Assembly: GCF_000006405.1 (NCBI RefSeq)
Contig: NW_003212648.1
Coordinates: 64,399-99,989 of the forward strand
Source of the DNA: Perkinsus marinus ATCC 50983
Taxonomy: Eukaryota > Perkinsozoa > Perkinsida > Perkinsidae
Reading direction: 5' to 3'
Length of the DNA: 35,591 bases
Below, piece by piece: positions 1 to 9,793 of this stretch (position 1 is its first letter; each line of letters opens with the position of its first letter). The position numbers were made by a program, and so were the translations under genes. Under the pieces are notes generated by a model. That model ran no database searches. It was not told the DNA's origin and saw nothing but the letters and a program-made list of their open reading frames with translations.

Positions 1-3000
1 GCCGCCTACCTGTACGCGCTTCACTCCAATACGCATAACCAGCCAAGAAAGCCAGGTGACGACCACCGCAGCGGCACCGATAAGGGCAAATAATACACAG
101 TATCTATGAAGACCTCAGCGACAGTCTATTCAAACGACTTCTCGCATGAGAGCTCTCACTCACACTGACAGGGGAAGTTGGAACGCATTCATTAACTCCG
201 ACCAAACCATGGGCTTGTATTCGATCGTCAAGTTGTAATCAAGTCGGCGGTAATCATCATCGAAATCGCTCAATTCAATGCCTACCACCAGAAGTAATAA
301 ACCGCCATAAGAAAGTACGGGGAAATATGCACATGACCAACCACATGTGTCGGTGACAATATGAAAATTCCGAGGAAATTCGCGTTGGCTTCTGTGCACT
401 TCTACCCTGGTTCTCATGTGAACTCCTACAATTAGTCAGGAAACTCGTGAGCTCAGCGTGAGAAAAGCGAACATATATTCCAATACTGCAAGTATCACAC
501 CCCGACGTACCCGCTTCAACGATTTTCTTCACCTCCGTCCCGTCCTGCATGTAGGCTATACTGAAGGCCACACTGCGAGGGTACATCCCTGAAAATTTAT
601 CAAGACCTTCAACCCCACCCTCACCAGTGTTGGAGATATTACACATGGTCAACTACATGTGACGGTGAGAAAATGGAAATTCTGAGGAAATTCCGAGGGA
701 TGATCATTGGTTTTTGTACACTTTCACTCGAATTCGAAAAATTTGAGCAAATTCCTGAGCTCAGCTGAGAAAAGCGAACATATATTCCTACTCCAACACT
801 GTATAGGAAACTCCTGAGCTCAGCTGAGAAAAGCGAACATATATTCCTACTCCAACACTGTATAGGAAACTCCTGAGCTCAGCTGAGAAAAGCGAACATA
901 TATTCCTACTCCAACACTGTATAGGAAACTCCTGAGCTCAGCTGAGAAAAGCGAACATATATTCCTACTCCAACACTGTATAGGAAACTCCTGAGCTCAG
1001 CTGAGAAAAGCGAACATATATTCCTACTCCAACACTGTATAGGAAACTCCTGAGCTCAGCTGAGAAAAGCGAACATATATTCCTACTCCAACACTGTATA
1101 GGAAACTCCTGAGCTCAGCTGAGAAAAGCGAACATATATTCCTACTCCAACACTGTCCCTCACAGTCTCTCCCTACCTTCTCGCTCTGCTGATGCCAACG
1201 TAACACCAACTAGATTATCAGTGCCAACCAGAGAATCAAAAAGATCTCCTCCGCGTGCAAAGTCCTCGAATGATCTCGGGTCTCTAGTGAGGTAGTAAAG
1301 CTTCGTCTCTTCCTCAATCTACCAATAACCTCTAAGTGACCAGAAGCCGGTTACTCTACCAACCTACCGACATCCAGGGAGTATTCAAATGGTTCACCAT
1401 AGGATCTTCATATCGGCAGGGTATGATCAGACTGCATTCATCCGAGTTGGCTTCCATCGTTACTTCCAAAGTAGACAGATCTATGAACAGTGGCGGCACC
1501 TGAAACCCAACTATCCCTTATGCTAACCTAGCCTAAGTAACTACACTGATGCGTACAAGACAAAATTGAGGACTAAGTGCCCTCAATGACCCCGTGATAG
1601 GGAATCATTCAGGAATCTGTGATGCCCTTGAAGGGGAACTCACTTTGAATTTTCCACGTATGGCTAGGAAAACATTCTTCAATCAGTTTCCCGTGTAAAT
1701 ACCATCACAGTAACAACATTTCCCTTATTGTTATCAAACCCTAGAGAGCATTCTTTCTGAGAGTTCCATAGGTCCCTGCTCTCTGTGAGTTGATTCGTCG
1801 TGATAACAACTATCCCCTACACAGACAGGCGCCAATCTCACCGGTTTAACGTCCTCTTTATTTGGTATTTTGCAGTTTCCCGCCTCAACTGGTTTGTCTG
1901 GGTTCTCCAGAAGATCCCAAATGACTATGTGACTATCGAAATAATCACAACTCGAAAAGAACGGCAGCCACGGTAGAGCTACAGTCTCGATTTCCATAAC
2001 ATTCCAAAATGTACCTGAAAGCTACGCATGCCTTTCCGCTCAGGAATATATGTTTGCTTTCTTCAGCTCAGTGTGGGAAAGTATGGTCAACTACGTGGTT
2101 ATGGGAATTCTGAGGAAAATTTTGGGAAATTCTGCTTAGTTCCTATACACTTCTACCTGAGCTCGTACGAATAAAGACTCGGCAGAATTTTTCAGAAATT
2201 TCCTGAAAATTTTCTATGTTGTCACAATCATACGCCGTCGAGCATGTGCAAATTTTCCCACACTATCTCAGCTCAGCTCAGAAGAGTTTCCTCAATATGC
2301 GAGATCAGAAACCGGTGAAAATGTACCAAAATTTTTTACATGGACACTGACACATGAAGTTGACCACGTTCATGTTTTCCCGAACTCTTGCGCTGTACGG
2401 CAGGCCTGACCTCCTGGCATTTGAGTGCTTGCTATTGTCCGATCCTCCGTGATGTCCTTCTCGTTGGCCATATCCACAACCATGCTTGGATCCCCAGGAG
2501 TGTCGGCCAGTCCCGGAGGCATGTTATATCTACAGTGGGTATCAAGATTCATGAAAGTGAACAAGTTGTCGCTATCCCAGTCCTTAATGGTTCATCACAT
2601 GTTCATAGCAAGGTTTACATTGTTCATGCAATATAGCTTCAGATCGATTCTTACTAAGCTCGGAAAATAACACACATTTCTCAAACTTGCATACGCACTA
2701 TACACATCCCTTTGACAGGTGGAAGACTCACGGGAGTTCATAGCCTTTCGCACTGAGCAACTCCCTATTAAGAATAGCCAGGAAAGTCTTCGGCAACCCT
2801 GACGATAATTCTCAGGCTCACACGAAGCCGCGTGTTTACCCCAGTGTGCCCTATTTGGTCGCATTATATCCATTCTAACTGTCTCGTTGAAGTAGTGCAG
2901 ATTCTCCAGATGGCTACCATGTAAGAGATTGAGGGAAATGTTGAACACAACGTCTTCTTCCAAGGCCAGCAACTTCAGTTCAAAGTCCCGGAACAGTTCC

Positions 3001-5191
3001 TAAAATGACAACCAGCTCGCCAAGAATTCTTCATCGAACTAATTACAAAGGGCGCAGGTTCAATACCGGGGTCGGACACTTGCAAAAAAATGCAATTATT
3101 TTTTTCCGAAAATTTTCGCGGACAGATTTCCTGCAATATCACTATTGAAGAGAGCCTCATATTCAGAAATTTTTTGCTTCAAAGTCGTTCTGTAGAAAAA
3201 CCAACCTCTGTACACAAATTTTTGGTAAATATTTTTCGGGAAAAATTAAACTTTTTTAGAAGTAGGATCCAGAATGTACACACCCTGCATAACACAGCGC
3301 TGTCAATACCGGTAAACCACAGATAGAATTGTGACGTGTTGGAATATATATGTTCGCTTTCCTCAGCTAAAGAGTTCCCGTACTAATTACGGGAGTTTAT
3401 ATACGACTCAGGAGGATAGACGTGTACAGAAACCGTTGAGAACTTCCCCAAAAAAATCCCCGAAATTTCCATATTGTCGCCCACACATTCAACTGGTAAC
3501 TATCCCAACACATTTCCTACGCCATCGCTCTCCTCCAAATGGTTAGGAAGTTCATAGCCCTTCTCCTGCTGCAAGGGGCTCAGCTTATTCGACGATATAA
3601 CTATATGATAATGGCCGCTACTCTGGCTAGTACTCAGCCTTGTGCCAGAGACTATCTTAGAGAATTCCAAATAGACATGCACCTGACCAGGACCATACAA
3701 GGAAGGGCTCCTCCCGAGCTCACAATGTCAAAAGCGTTAAGCTTGAGGTTGGTAAAGTGGAAAACACTCCTATCCGTATCTCTTCGTTGGTCGAAGCCAA
3801 TGAACTGAACTATAGTCTCATCGTCCTCGCTTATTGGCTCTCCGTATCTGATACAATAATTCCCCCTCCTGTGAACACACGCTGGACTATACGAAACCAA
3901 TCAGCCTTGTGAGTTCCCTATCGGCAGCGGAACTTTATAGTGCGAACCAAACAGTTATGCATATCTAGATTTAGAGAGTATGGTTATAGAATACGGAATG
4001 CTTCTAAAACGTTGGTGTCAATCGATTCACATTGTTATCATGTTGATATTACTCGAGTTGACCTTCGAACTCCCAAAAATTGAAGGTGTTGAAAATATCA
4101 CTTTGCATAACGGTTTGGTTCACACTGTAGTCTTAAATAAGGCTACGCAAGGCCAGTATGGGAAAATACGCATATTGTCAACTACGTGTGTCGGCGACAA
4201 TATGGAAATTTCGAGGTTTCTGTACACTTCTACCCTGACTCGTATATAAACTCTAATAATTAGTAAAAAAACTCCCGAGCTCAACTATGGAGCGCGAATA
4301 TATATTCCTACTCTAACACTGCCCAAGAATGCTCACCTATATGCCGTTTTCAATTGATATTCCGTCGAAGTGCTATCCATCCACTTAACCTCTCTCTCAG
4401 GGTCCCATAGTGCAACTTCCTCCCCAGTTCCAGGATACGTTACGGTATCGTTAGCATAACTACGAACAGCTACCATAATGACCATGGGCGAATCCCCGAC
4501 CCACAGTGCAGCAAGTGAATCGTACACAGTCTGCTCTGCGAATATTTCTTCTTTCCTCAACTTCTTACCGTTGCATAGCGTAATTCCACGGGATAGTGAA
4601 ACTTTCATTAACAATATTTCCTCATAGTGGGAATTTTCATTATGAAACTTCCCACTACAGTGAGGAAATGTTGTTCACAAGTGTTCATCCTAACTCTTAG
4701 TTTCCTATGACACTTATCTTCCTTGCTAGCCTAGCGTAATCATTATGATCACTATAATACTCATTACCGGAGTTTCACCCGTGATATGAAAAACACTAGT
4801 GAAAAACATATTTCACGACCACGGCATAACTCGAGTATCGCGCTTTTCCGCGTAAAACAGGTGAAACTCCACTGTGGTGATTATAGGCAAAGGACTACTT
4901 GTTAGCGACTCTCATCGAGTCGCTAAGCTAACCCCAAGAATAGCTATCTCTCACAGATTCACAACGGCAATAACAACTCCAATCGGTTTGCAATCCTCCG
5001 GCTTTGTTGATTCCCAAATTGATGAAGTGCCTGAATGCGAATAACCTCCCATGAATGACATCGGAATATCAACAGCCACCTTCAGGGCATTTCAAAGTGG
5101 TCCACTCCGTATTAACTACCCACACATCACCGCCCGACTCCAGCACACCACATGGGGCACACCCCGAGGCGTTCACAGAAAAGGGTGGCAC
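1..5191 (-). CDS. Giant type I membrane protein, membrane-proximal region and transmembrane helix (runs off left edge)
   Basis: Predicted exons, 5' to 3': 5080-5191, 4955-5030, 4337-4555, 3724-3886, 3521-3682, 2804-2999, 2732-2764, 2599-2653, 2399-2571, 1842-2014, 1398-1499, 1177-1318, 511-588, 164-281, 10-103. All stay in phase with each other and with the cysteine-rich part. The region looks beta-rich and keeps paired cysteines, for example SSCDYFDSHIVIWDLLENP with NCKIP at 1842-2014, and SDECSLIIPCRYEDP at 1398-1499. The last visible exon encodes a membrane helix (VYCVLFALIGAAAVVVTWLS and a few more residues) followed by basic residues MRIGVKRVQ, so the protein is type I. A GTAGGC donor at 9-8 shows that a cytoplasmic tail lies beyond the window. 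Visible coding sequence of the whole gene is about 7.8 kb, or roughly 2,600 residues. I could not assign a specific family to this region. The joins at 2572-2731 are the least certain. Confidence 0.75.
314..489 (+). mobile_element. Element B copy (single unit)
   Basis: Family B is about 180-200 bp. The left end is near CAGTGTGGGAAAATATGCAC, the body has CATGGTCAAC and CACTTCTACCC, and the right unit ends in CATATATTCCTACTCCAACA then CTG. This copy fills most of TIG-gene intron 282-510. Confidence 0.85.
625..1155 (+). mobile_element. Element B copy with a 59-bp tandem array (7 units)
   Basis: A family B body (625-742) is followed by seven 59-bp units (about 743-1155), six of them almost identical. 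It lies in TIG-gene intron 589-1176. Each unit holds CTGAGCTCAG and CTCAGCTGAG palindromes. Confidence 0.92.
1629..1746 (+). mobile_element. Element D copy 1
   Basis: About 120 bp sharing GGGGAACTCACTTTGAATTT, CGTATGGCTAGGAA and TTGTTATCAAACCC with two other copies. It lies in TIG-gene intron 1500-1841. Confidence 0.75.
2071..2395. mobile_element. Rearranged element B pair
   Basis: Two family B bodies in opposite orientation share a central CTGAGCTGAG region, with left-type ends at both sides (CAGTGTGGGAAAGTATGG at 2071 and the reverse near 2395). It fills TIG-gene intron 2015-2398. The right edge abuts the donor, which reads GTACAG. Confidence 0.75.
3335..3510 (-). mobile_element. Element B copy, decayed
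   Basis: A reverse family B copy in TIG-gene intron 3000-3520. The rest of that intron (about 3030-3330) is an AT-rich stretch with poly-A/T runs that matches none of families A-D. Confidence 0.7.
3938..4127 (+). mobile_element. Element A copy 1 (TA-flanked MITE)
   Basis: A full-length copy, with TA at 3936-3937 and 4128-4129. The inverted ends fit CAGTGYGAACCAAACMGTTA with the first base changed. It lies antisense in TIG-gene intron 3887-4336. Confidence 0.9.
4154..4321 (+). mobile_element. Element B copy
   Basis: A single-unit family B copy in the same TIG-gene intron (3887-4336) as element A copy 1, 26 bp away from it. Confidence 0.85.
4613..4672. repeat. Imperfect palindrome next to element C
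   Basis: Two arms near TATTTCCTCATAGTGGGAA and TTCCCACTACAGTGAGGAAA surround a short TTTTCATTATGAAAC centre. It lies in TIG-gene intron 4556-4954 and could fold as a long hairpin in the transcript. Confidence 0.8.
4769..4870 (+). mobile_element. Element C copy 1 (short inverted-repeat element)
   Basis: About 100 bp with inverted ends GGAGTTTCACC / GGTGAAACTCC and the internal motif TGATATGAAAAACACTAGTG. It lies in TIG-gene intron 4556-4954. Confidence 0.85.
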
Positions 5192-5194
5192 CTG

Positions 5195-5356
5195 CCTGAG
5201 CTCATGTCAAGAATTTCCTCATTAATTATAGGAGATGACATACGAATTCGGCTAGGAATGTATAAGAAAAAGTAAAAAAATTTTCCTAAATTTCCTCAGA
5301 ATTTTCATTTTTTCGCCACCATACGTAGTTGACTATGCGCACATTCCCCCACACTG
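5195..5356 (-). mobile_element. Element B copy, truncated at the repeat-unit end
   Basis: A reverse family B body ending CCCCCACACTG at 5356, in TIG-gene intron 5192-5402. The outer part of the 59-bp unit is missing. Confidence 0.75.
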
Positions 5357-5402
5357 GCAACAAGAGCATTCTAATATTAGTCTCAACCTTCTAAGAGCTC
5401 AC

Positions 5403-8400
5403 GAATGTCTCGTCACTGCATCGTCTGCAAATTGACCCTGTGTCCGGATCGCTCTGTTGCACGTATCTGTCGCTCATATACAGCAACTCACAGCAGTATC
5501 TCAGCATCGCACTCACTTGGGCACGAAATTTCCTTCATTATCTACTACCATCCAAGACTGAACGTTTCTCAATTCCAAGACAACTCCCATGTCGGTAGTG
5601 ATATCTACGCCGCTAGTTCCTTCAGGACAATACCTAAATATTATTTTGAAATTGAATTCGATGTTCTCCGCATCGAACCAGTTTGTAGGGCAAGTGTTGG
5701 CTTCCTTTTTGCTGGCCCCCGTAGCTTGCTTACAGTAGAAGCCCGGGGGACAGAGTAAGAACCTCATCTCATGCAGTGCTGTCAGCGTCTTGCAGTAGTA
5801 GCCCGCTTCACACGGGTAGTCGTATCTACAAATATTATTATTAGAAAAAATACATGGCATATCCAGTGTGAACCAAACCGTGATGCAAAGTAATATATTC
5901 AACACCTACAATTTTTGATATTTCGAAAGTCAACTCGAGTAATATCAACATGATAACAATGTGAATCGACTGACACCAACGTTTTAGAAGCGTTCCGTAG
6001 TCTACAACCATACTCTCTAATTAGAGAGAACTAAGATATGCATAACTGTTCGGTTCGCACTATAATTATAGATAGATTTATCCAAAATTTCATCATAATG
6101 ATACAGTAAAAGAGATTTTGTCACTAGTATGTTGTAAGTATCAAGGATAAGATAAAACTGTAGACCGTGATAAACACTACTGTGTGTATGACGTGGTAGA
6201 ATCGCCGCATGCAAAACCTTCCGGACAATCATTCGCCTGTGAGAGCTCATAGCACAACGAGACGCCCTGAGAAGCGGACAGGCCAACGACCACTCGATTC
6301 GGTCTCAACTCACGTCCTCATTCGGAGTGCAATCAGTTTGCTCTTTCGGGGCGAATACAGTGAGGCCTTCCCTGGCACATACGTACCTATACAAAATATA
6401 AATGACATTAATGAAGTTTCCACCCGTGATATGAAAAACACTAGTGAAAAAATATTTTCACAATTCACTTCGCAGAGAACGGTTGTGTTATCGGTCGCAG
6501 AAATATACACGTCGTATACTTTACATGGAGTATAACACACTCTTTAACGCCTTAAACTCCAATACAGCTACAGCCCTATGAGAGGAAGCTAGCAATGCAG
6601 CAGGAGAGTATAATTGCCGAGACATAGCCAGAATCAATTCGCCTCCTCCCAGTTTGGTCGGAATTCGGCAAGTATGAATGCTGTGTTTGAGGTCTCGACT
6701 ATTTGAAGATATCGACGCCTGTTTGCTAGGACGCGTCATTATTAGTAAGAGCGGCATCCATAATGACAAACAAAGAACTCATCGGGAACCCCCAAGCCAC
6801 TTACCGGCTCGGACAGTTCTCGCACATGAGCTCGCTGATCAGCTGCCCTCGGTAGTTCCACGTCCCTTGCGGGCATGGGTGGCAGAATATGTTGTCCTCC
6901 TCAGCAAAACTAGGATCTCCAATAGACCGGTATGTTCCAGGTCTGCATGCCACTGGCTCCCAGGTACCTATACGCCACGACACGAATCCTCGCAAAATTC
7001 TGAGTGCAATAGCGCTCACGATGGATCTATTGTGCGAACCAAACAGTTATGCATATCTACATTTAGAGAGTATGGTTGTAGACTCCGTAACGCTTCTAAA
7101 ACGTTGGCGTCAATCGATTCACATTGTTAGCATGTTGATATTACTCAAAGTTGACTCTCGAACTCACAAAAGTTGAAGGCGTTGAAAATATTACTCTACA
7201 TAACGGTTTGGTTCACACTGTAAAACCTTGCATGAAAAATACTCACTATAAATCACTGAGTCGATCCACAGACAAGATTTACAACAGGTCATGATGCTGA
7301 TCCCTCCCCATCCTTACCATCCAGTGTGCACTCATGACCGTCTGGACAGGCCTTACAGCTCACCTGCCCTATCTCATCCTGGTACGTGCCAGGCTTGCAC
7401 TTAGAAGGCGTATATGCACCAGTGTAGTCCACAAAGTAGCTGAGCTCAGAGACTTATGCAATTTTGAGATATTATGCCCCTAAGGGTTGGATAACAACGA
7501 AAAAATGTTCCTAATGTGATGATGACATTTACATTGGAAACTGTTCGAAGAATGCGCTCCTAGCCATACGTAGAAAATTCAAAGTGAGTTCCCCCGGGAA
7601 CATTATAGGTTCCTGGTTGAGCTCGATAGTCACATAAGCATGATCATCATCATAGATGCTTACCCTTTAGGAGCTAACACAGGCTCCAGACTAGCCCGCA
7701 CACAGTAGTGCCCCACAGGGCACTCCCCCTGGCCCCTATAGGTAGTCTCATTCGCTCTACAAAAGTATCTACCAACAGCGTAACGCCACCATCAGTCACT
7801 AGGCACACACTACCCTTCCACACATTTCCGTGGCGCTGTTGGGTCCAAGTCATCAACCACCCCTGTCGTCGTACCAGGCATGCAGTACGTACCGTTGCCA
7901 CATATAACGGGAAGATATCTGGCCACCCCCATCACCATCAATCCTACACGCTCTACTGCAACTTACAATGCATCAATACCAGCGAGTGTGTTCAGAGTTA
8001 ACACCCCTGGTAGGCAATAGCTTCCGGCTGGACACATGTAACTAGGCTGCGACCGACCAGCATATGCACATACTCGACCGGCCGGACATAGACTCGGAAA
8101 AGCCGACCCTTCAAAAGCACATATAGTACCTACAATATGAACCAACCCGTTATGGGAAGTGATACCTTCTCAGGAGTTCGAAAGTCAACTTTGAGTAATA
8201 ATACCAACATGATAAAAATGTGAATCGATTGACACCAACGTTTTAGAAGCGTTACGTAGTCTACAACCATACTCTCTAAATCTAGATATGCATAACTCTA
8301 TGGTTCGCACTGTATTCACACACTAATATTCGCTTCCCAATTCTCACCAGCAGTACACGTGCTACAAAGGGAGCTGCCTGCCGAGGGTTGGTACGTACCA

Positions 8401-9444
8401 GAGGGGCACGGCTGTGGGTACCCTCCTACTGACCGAGTCGTCGAACATGAAAACCTGAGAAAATCCGATCGTCAACCTAGCTGTGTGATAGTTCTCAACC
8501 AGTACTTACCCCACAGCACAGGGCAACAGCCGACTACTATTCTCGCTAACATAATACCCATCCGTGACCGCTGCCTCCAATGCCAATGGGACCGTCGACC
8601 CTCCCATACACAGTATTCCAGGAATCGAGCATGCGGGAATCTTAAAAACAATAGCAATAGAAGAGCCTTAGATTTCCTCACGTTATCGCTAATTATGATA
8701 TCGCCGTCTGCTGTCCTCATACCCACAACCCCAGGGGGGCAATAGAAGCCTTCAGGGCAGTCTATGGTCTCTACTGAGACCGGCAGTTCCACCAGTCTGC
8801 GATGCTCACTCAGTCTTCGCCGCCGAACTCCTTGTATCTGAACAGCAATATAATGCTAACAGAACGTAAACCAGCCGAGCAGTTGACCTCGACAGGCCTC
8901 GCAGTAGCATGAGTTTCCACACATACTAAACCGGCCGAGCATAGTGGTATTTCCTGGTCGTTACCTTCTTTATCCCAACAAACGTATCTGGTAGAGCATA
9001 CCATTCACGACAGAGGGCGCCCCTTACCCTTGAGGGCATCTCTCCGGAGCTCTAGCAGCGTTGACTCCACACTGTGCTCCGACCGGGCAGATCTCGCAAG
9101 TCCAATTGCCAGTAAGATTCTGGTAGTAACCCGCCGCACAAGGAGTAGCAAATCTACACTCAAAATTTCTTCCACAAATCACAACACGCCTTCTCTCACT
9201 GTGGCGCTGTCGGAGAAACGGTAAGGTTTCGCGCATACCCTCCTTTGCAGAAGTGCCCCACCGGGCACGCCGTCGGTACACCATCCTGATGAACCTCTGG
9301 CCGGTAATACGTCCCAATAGGCACATCAACGTACGCATATCTGACCAAAAGGAGAGGAAAATACCCCACAATAGTCCACACTTACTCCTTGAGAATTTCC
9401 GGTTCCCTACCTCCCAATTCCAACAAGCCTGTGAACAACCGATC
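5403..9444 (-). CDS. Giant type I membrane protein, middle part: cysteine-rich GCC2/GCC3-type repeats
   Basis: This continues the TIG gene in frame. Predicted exons, 5' to 3': 9386-9444, 9200-9340, 9028-9153, 8872-8987, 8682-8773, 8510-8640, 8348-8454, 7967-8129, 7814-7918, 7664-7768, 7318-7439, 6805-6967, 6539-6725, 6181-6266, 5517-5825, 5403-5466. The product repeats the motif C-x-x-G-x-Y ... C..C..G..C, as in CPSGTYQPSAGSSLCSTC, CKPGTYQDEIGQVSCKAC, CPVGHFCKGG, CPAGRVCAYAG and CPPGFYCKQATG. This is the pattern of GCC2/GCC3 (ephrin-receptor-like) repeats, which fold through disulfides outside the cell. Each repeat is spread over one or two small exons. Exon 6539-6725 is phase-compatible but poor in cysteine and is less sure. 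Long introns here hold elements A (four copies), C and D. Confidence 0.8.
5864..6062 (-). mobile_element. Element A copy 2
   Basis: A full-length copy in TIG-gene intron 5826-6180, sense to the gene. The TA is kept on one side only. It contains a small AGAGA-rich duplication near 6020-6032. Confidence 0.88.
6412..6466 (+). mobile_element. Element C copy 2, truncated
   Basis: Only the left half is present (GAAGTTTCCACCCGTGATAT then AAAAACACTAGTG). It lies in TIG-gene intron 6267-6538. Confidence 0.75.
7030..7220 (+). mobile_element. Element A copy 3
   Basis: A full-length copy with TA on both sides (7028-7029, 7221-7222), antisense in TIG-gene intron 6968-7317. Confidence 0.9.
7477..7601 (-). 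mobile_element. Element D copy 2
   Basis: The reverse copy in TIG-gene intron 7440-7663, ending in AAGTGAGTTCCCCCGGGAAC. Confidence 0.75.
8133..8312 (-). mobile_element. Element A copy 4, forming a splice acceptor
   Basis: The copy is flanked by TA (8131-8132 and 8313-8314). It lies in TIG-gene intron 8130-8347, sense to the gene. Its downstream TA plus the next G make the TAG acceptor of exon 7967-8129. The interior is shortened. Confidence 0.9.
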
Positions 9445-9512
9445 CTGAACAGTTACATGAGCTAAATCCCAGTACGATCTCAGATTTCGATTATTTCACG
9501 AATATCCAACTA

Positions 9513-9703
9513 CAGTGTGAAGCGAGTCGTTATGCAAAGTAATATTTCCAACGCCTGCAGTTCTCGGGAGTTCGAAAGTCAACTTTGAGTAATATCAACA
9601 TGATAACAATATGAATCGATTGACACCAACGTTTTAGAAGCGTTACGTAGTCTACAACCATACTCTCTAAATCTAGATATGCATAACTGTTGGGTTCGCA
9701 CTG
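9513..9703 (-). mobile_element. Element A copy 5
   Basis: A full-length copy in TIG-gene intron 9445-9793 with TA on its left. It abuts the exon-end segment 9704-9835 that also occurs in the sortilin gene. Confidence 0.88.
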
Positions 9704-9793
9704 TTATGACTACCAGGAACAATTCAGTACAACTAGAGTTCAGAAAAAGGGTCGAGACCCCTAAACAGGCCACAACGATCAAGGCAAGCTCAC

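Noticed and set aside
743-1155. Regular short repeats suggesting a CRISPR array
   Set aside because: The units are contiguous 59-bp tandem repeats with no unique spacers, no cas genes, and the host is clearly eukaryotic. They are the expanded end of element B.
2572-2598. Ultra-short introns of 17-27 nt (also considered at 11518-11534, 14423-14444, 31707-31723 and near 26190)
   Set aside because: At 11.5, 14.4 and 31.7 kb another donor or acceptor gives a normal 43-56 nt intron in phase. At 2572-2598 the 27-nt intron stays in my model, though a 69-nt alternative fits, and the 26.2 kb hydrolase join is unresolved. I do not claim a special class without RNA data.
3030-3330. Possible tRNA-derived element (GGTTCAATACC B-box) in an AT-rich stretch
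   Set aside because: Only the B-box-like string fits. The flanks do not pair, there is no second copy in the window, and it lies inside a TIG-gene intron.
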